A DNA stretch of 64,000 bases, from the NCBI RefSeq assembly GCF_003286085.1, contig NW_020825289.1:17510001-17574000 (forward strand), in the 5' to 3' direction. The stretch is from Drosophila persimilis (taxonomy: Eukaryota; Arthropoda; Insecta; Diptera; Drosophilidae). Every line of letters starts with the position of its first letter. Positions within the stretch are counted from its first letter, which is position 1. The notes beneath the pieces are model-generated. The model was not told the DNA's origin and searched no databases. It was given only the letters and a program-made list of their open reading frames with translations. The position numbers and the translations under genes are program-made. Of the stretch, positions 59,194 to 64,000 are shown one piece after another.

Positions 59194-62062
59194 GTATGTT
59201 ATACCTTGATTCCCTGTCAGAGCTTGTTGTTCGTCTTTCATTCGTTTTCTATGTCAGCTCTCAACCATCAGAGTGATCAAGTCGTATGATCTATGATACC
59301 CACTTAGACACGTTCTGGGATGATTGCCAGTTGGCATCGATTTGAACTAATTAGTTTAGAGGGGCTCATTTACACGGCTCCCCCATTTACTATATGGGTG
59401 AGCGGCTACCGTTTTGCAATTAAAATGGCAATTACAGAACAATAAGACTTATAGGGGCAATATGCGGGAAATTGCAGCCTTTGATAACAGGTTGAATTTA
59501 TGAGTTTACTCGCGGATAAGTAATCCAAGCAAAGGTCTCAAGCGTAATAAAACGGACAAAGAGCTCTTATATGTTTTGCTTCAATGTCAAGCTCAAGTCC
59601 GTGCTCATGCTCGGAGCTGAGCTGAGCTTCGTGTTAATTAATAAGAATCTGAAAAATGAGCACAATTTAAATAAAGTTGCGTGTCGAAGCTAGTGGAGAA
59701 GGCATGTGGCAAGTAGCCGCACTAAATGTTGACCGTCGGCAGTTGAAAATGAATATTGTGCAATTAACAGAAGCTCCACTCAACCTACAGCACAGCTCCT
59801 ACCCCTACCAGCAGACACAATTATTAGAATAGAAGCAGCGACAACAGCAATCAAAAGAAACAACTGAGAGAGCATAAATAATTAACGAAACAATCGCACT
59901 GCATCGGATCGCATCGCATCGCATTGCATCGCAGCGCACGTGCAAGCGGAAGCTGCTTCGCCATCGCTGAATTCTGTATACCCTACACAAGTCTGCTGGC
60001 AATGATATTTATTTTAAACTTATCTAAAGGGGTTTACAGATGAGTTGTCCTGAGACCCAAGCAAATCGATTTATCAGATAGCATATAAGACGATGGGAAA
60101 TGGCTCCAAAAAGTTGCTTATATTGAATAAACTTATTTCTTTTGGGATATTATATTTGAATTTACGAAATGCAATTGTACCCCCACTTTAATATACCAAA
60201 CAGAGTTTATAGAGTTTCCTCTTGCTTTAATTTATTGTTGTGTGGAATTGCACGGGATGTATCCGGAATATGATCAGATTGAATGGAATTAATTTATAAT
60301 CTGATCGAAATTGAAAATATTAAACAGTCAAGCTCTGGATGCACAAGTCGAACTGCCAGTTCTTTGTTCTATGAGAGGGCGAAATCGAATTTCGAGTTGT
60401 GAGCCAACGGAATTTGCATAATTTTTTATAAGCATTTGCCTTTGTCTGGTTTCGGTTTTCCCATAGGCGTAAAAACCGAAATTGCATGCCAATTGCTAAT
60501 TAATGATTATTAAAATGTATTTTACACACTTTTCATTGTGCATTCATTTCAAATACAGAGATTCCCGGCCAGAAACACACACAGACAGAGAACGCTCAGA
60601 CAATTCTGTGTACGGCAAATGACGAACACGAGCGATAAACTAACTAATGCCAAAGGCAGAAAATCTTTTTTGTTTGTGCAAAAATGATTTCGTTTAATAA
60701 GCTTCAGGCAGCACGCCAAAGTTTTTAGTTTGAGCTGAGAGCGACGACTTGTCGGTAGAGTCCGCGCCACGAACGACACCAGCCACCGAAGAAAACCAAC
60801 GAATCGAGAACCGTAGCGTGAGCCGAAAGTGAAAGTGCAATTAAGCTGATTCGATCAGATCAGAGCTTCCTGGTTGCATCTTGACAGAGAACTGCCTTGG
60901 GACAGAGTCCCGCCCGCCCTAATTGATATTTCTGTGCGCGTACCGAAGATCGTAAAGCAGTTCAATTGCAATAACAGGGGTTCTATAAATTCTCAAGGCT
61001 GTGCGGGAGCTCAGGCTCATTGTGCAACTGATATTCCCGTATCTTAAATAGATACTCTTACAGAAAAGAATTAGCTGTGAGGTAAGATCGAGCAGCATTA
61101 ACAGATACTCCAGTTACGTGCCTGCTAGGTACATACTACATTCCTATTATTTAAGCAAATGATTGCATTTGTTAGTAGTTAGAACTAATGCCGTCAGCTT
61201 TGCTGTTTACATTTAATTTGGACAGATTGGATCAATTAAAATTTAAAATGTAGTAGCGCCTGTCACGCCCCCAAAACGTGACACAGTCGCAGTATAATTC
61301 TCATTCGCTTTTATTGAGCGTTGTGCGATGTGCTTCCTAGACCATTTATCAGACACATGCAATCGTATTCCGAATTGAAACATATGGTATCCAGTGACAG
61401 ACTTGTCATCCGCTCCAAAGAGCATCAATTGAAGCACTTGGACAGGTCCCATAAATATATGCATATATATTCTATTCCTATTGCACAAGCAAATTAGGAA
61501 AATTATTTTATGAATGGCTGGGAAGTTGCTTCCACTTTGATTGCATCCATATTCATTTAGTCAATCGTATCGTATCTTTGCATTCGTTTTACCCTCAATT
61601 AGAAAACCTTTTTGGCACTAATTGTTGGGTAATTCAATTTTTCGTCGAAAACTTAAAGAACTCGAACCAGCTCCTTCTGGCTCTTTTGTGTCAGTCCCGA
61701 CACGCTCTCTAAACGAATTATGTTTTCAAATTCAATTTGCGCCCTGCGATAGGCAACGAAAGATGTTTCAATGACAAATGTCGCGCATACGCCCCGTTGT
61801 GCCACTGTGTGTTTGTGTGTGTGGGAGTGGATGGGGAAGGCAATTAAATAAATATTTAAATTGTGTATGATTCTATTAAATGCGAGTTCTCGTGTGAAAT
61901 AAACTTTTTAATTCAAATCGCAAGATATAATTTATTTTTAATTAGCGAAAATCATTGAGGCATAAGGCGAACGCAGCATTGGGAATGGGAATGGGATTGG
62001 GATGGTGGTGGGAATAAGACTGGGCACGGGGCTGGCATTGGCGTTGCCGCTCCCGCTGCTGC

Positions 62063-62114
62063 TGCCACTGCCACCGCCACTGCCACCGCCACTGCCACCG
62101 CCACTGCCACTGCC
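62063..62114. repeat. 12-bp tandem repeat (CCACTGCCACCG)
   Basis: About four units of CCACTGCCACCG lie 117 bp upstream of the Vmat start codon, within its probable 5' leader or promoter. Confidence 0.9.
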
Positions 62115-62230
62115 TGAGAAGGAGCTGGCAAAGCCGCTTATAATTTGATTGCAGTTTAAAAGGCAATCCGCTTAGATCTAATCACAGTTGTTCCCTGTCC
62201 GACCCTTAGCAACTAGCGGCTAGCGACGCA

Positions 62231-62723
62231 ATGCAATCATCGACTGATGCGGGCAATGGTGGACCAAGAAAACTCTCGCAGAGCACAGCACAGCAGCAGC
62301 AGAAACAGCAGTCGGAGATTAGCGCAGGAGCAGCGAGCGGCAGTGAGACCACCTCCTTCACCATAAACGCCAACAATCAGCCGCAACCTCAGCAACAGCA
62401 TCCTGGTGGCATCAACACACCCAGCAAAAATCCCTTCAAGCAACAGTTGGACAGCAACCAGCAGAATGGCAACATGGACACGGACTGCGGCATTCTCGGC
62501 GTTGGCAGGCAGCCCCCGGCCCCGCCGCCGCCCACGTATCAGTCGCAGACGCAGACGGGCCGCCAACCGCCGCCGGATCAGTATCGCCAGGAGGATCCAC
62601 GCGCTGCCGGGTCCTGGTCCGCCGCCAAGTCCTGGATGGTCAGCTGGCGCGGCTCCAACCGTCTTGTCCTCGTCATCGTTGCCATAGCCCTGCTCCTCGA
62701 CAACATGTTGCTGACCACAGTGG
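62231..62723 (+). CDS. Vmat: Vesicular monoamine transporter, first coding exon (gene continues past the window)
   Basis: ATG 62231 opens a 164-codon exon ending LLDNMLLTTV G|GTAAGT (phase 1). Residues 1-140 form a long cytosolic N-terminus that is Gln/Asn/Pro-rich (RKLSQSTAQQQQK, PPAPPPPTYQSQ) and includes Ser/Thr-Gln-rich stretches. Residues about 144-164 (RLVLVIVAIALLLDNMLLTT) are the first membrane helix of the SLC18 family. Its Asp (residue 157) corresponds to the TM1 aspartate needed for substrate recognition in VMAT2, and the next exon should open with the family's VPIIP. The transporter loads dopamine, serotonin, histamine and octopamine into synaptic vesicles by proton exchange. A vesicular acetylcholine transporter or the SLC18-like portabella is a less likely alternative. 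About 1.3 kb of intron follow to the window end. Confidence 0.75.
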
Positions 62724-64000
62724 GTAAGTGCACCTGGGAAATGACTGGATGGGTGGTTTTGATATACATGAATAAATCTTTTTCCCCGGAGCCCATTAGC
62801 ATTTCATGACCATTTATCTCCTGTGGCTGGTTATCTTTGCAATGGAAGGCAATCGCTTGGAAATGGTCCGTTTCTCCAAAGGGACAGGGGGGTAGAGGAA
62901 GTGGAGTGCCGCCATTAAATTACCACAGAGCACCACTTAAGCTAATGACGGTTTTCCTGCTGAACAGAAGCTGTCAATGCTCATCCTCATGTCGGTTCAT
63001 CAATTCGACTGTCATTGAGTGCTGATGGGAGAGATTTTCAAGATCTGGATGGTAGGAACAACAGTTGTTGGCCATCCATTGGGAGTCAATTAAGCCTCTG
63101 ATCTTTGTCCAAATCAAATCCTAGTGTATTCTCTAATTTTGCTAATTTTTCGATGAAAAGCCTGCAGGGAAATCAAACCGTAGCCCTAGGCCCAACTAGG
63201 TTGTCATGCCCAACCCTGTCGACAACTAATCAATGTTGAAGTACCAATCCTTCGTCATTAACAAAAACCCCATGGCCGCTGACCAATGGACCGAACCGGA
63301 CTGGGCCGTAACTGAACGGAGCAGCTCCAAGTGGTCGACAGTCAATTAAATAGACACGCACAGGGAGCTGCGTTTTAACTGAAAACCCTCCTGCGTTTGA
63401 CACTAAAACCCAACCAGGGGAAGCTCTCGTCCGTCCGAGTGGCAGCAGTGGGGTATGGGATGTGTCCGGAGCAAGTGCTTGTGTCAAGTGTCTGGACAAA
63501 CACATGGACATTGAGTGGGAACGCAGTTGTCCGGCGGTGCTCCAGCTCCAGCCTGCGGCTGTGGCTGTGGCTGACAAATACAACAGGCCACACAAAAAAA
63601 AAAATGAAAACGCAAAGGGAGGGGGAGTTTTCTTTGTGCTAAACGTTCATGAATTTAAATCAACAAGTTGGGGCCAGGCCGGCCACCCAGCCGAAGACAA
63701 ATACACGTAGCGATGGGGAATAGCCGAGAACCAAAGAGGAAAACCACTCGAGCAACTTGTTGAGGGAACGGAAGTGAAAGTCAAAGGAAAAAGCTGAAGC
63801 AAAACTATTAGCTCCAGCCCGAACTTTTGTCCTGTTTCTTCTCCAGCCACTGACTGATGGATGGCACGGATGGGGTGGAAAGGAAGGAGAGTGTTCTGGG
63901 GAGAGGGCTTTTAGCTTGCGTCTCGAGGCATTTCCACTTAAGTGCTTTCTCCCTTCGCGCTCAAGGTGTTGAAGCGAAAATAGCTGCGAATACTTTTGAT
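62724..64000 (+). other. First intron of the Vmat gene (partial)
   Basis: No downstream exon of the transporter could be found before the window ends, and no other gene is visible. The next exon, encoding VPIIP, should lie beyond 64000. Confidence 0.55.

Larger units (their letters stand above)
54580..62230. other. Non-coding interval upstream of Vmat
   Basis: About 7.7 kb carry no convincing gene. Contents include a GGGATGGTAT tandem (57461-57499), a GC-rich low-complexity stretch (57500-57720) and a possible short exon at 59156-59193. A mixed-composition segment at 60720-60900 could be a 5' untranslated exon of Vmat, and a 12-bp tandem repeat lies at 62063-62114. The frames in 57.3-57.9 kb are low-complexity shadows on both strands. 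Confidence 0.45.

Overview
The window is animal nuclear DNA from a Drosophila, most likely of the obscura group. The evidence is short introns (52-70 bp) beside long AT-rich ones, abundant CA/TC/CAG microsatellites, an INE-1/DINE-1 element of the type common in that group, and a recognisable homeobrain (hbn) gene. In D. melanogaster hbn lies on chromosome arm 2R (Muller element C). Identifications rest on translated motifs and remembered family sequences; no database search was possible.

Layout. Positions 1-8.3 kb are mostly non-coding, with one small spliced gene (63 aa) at 3.3-3.6 kb. From 8.36 to 14.44 kb on the minus strand lies hbn, a paired-class homeodomain factor in five coding exons. 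About 13 kb of non-coding DNA follows (14.4-27.6 kb), probably hbn control sequence. From 27.6 to 31.2 kb are two small three-exon genes for secreted proteins (116 aa, minus; 77 aa, plus). A minus-strand gene for a 388-aa secreted, low-complexity protein (33.0-34.2 kb) and the mitochondrial GrpE co-chaperone Roe1 (34.9-35.7 kb) come next.

The most striking part is 36.3-53.2 kb. Two tandem NAD kinase genes on the plus strand each have a shared three-exon catalytic body and four alternative first exons. The four first exons of the upstream gene pair one-to-one and in the same order with those of the downstream gene. All end in phase 2 and splice to the same RTRSLNAP junction. Next to one exon pair, about 0.8 kb of non-coding DNA is also duplicated. 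Members of an unclassified dispersed repeat occur in and beside the locus, and an INE-1 element sits in an intron of the downstream gene.

Rightward there is a small two-exon gene (92 aa, 54.2-54.6 kb), about 7.7 kb with no convincing gene, and finally the first coding exon of an SLC18 vesicular monoamine transporter (Vmat) at 62.2-62.7 kb, whose remainder lies beyond the window.

The genes do not form a single pathway. Head/brain patterning (hbn), mitochondrial protein folding (Roe1), NADP supply (the NAD kinases) and monoamine packaging (Vmat) are simply neighbours. The only clear functional unit is the NAD kinase pair, where promoter choice would change only the N-terminus next to a basic serine motif.
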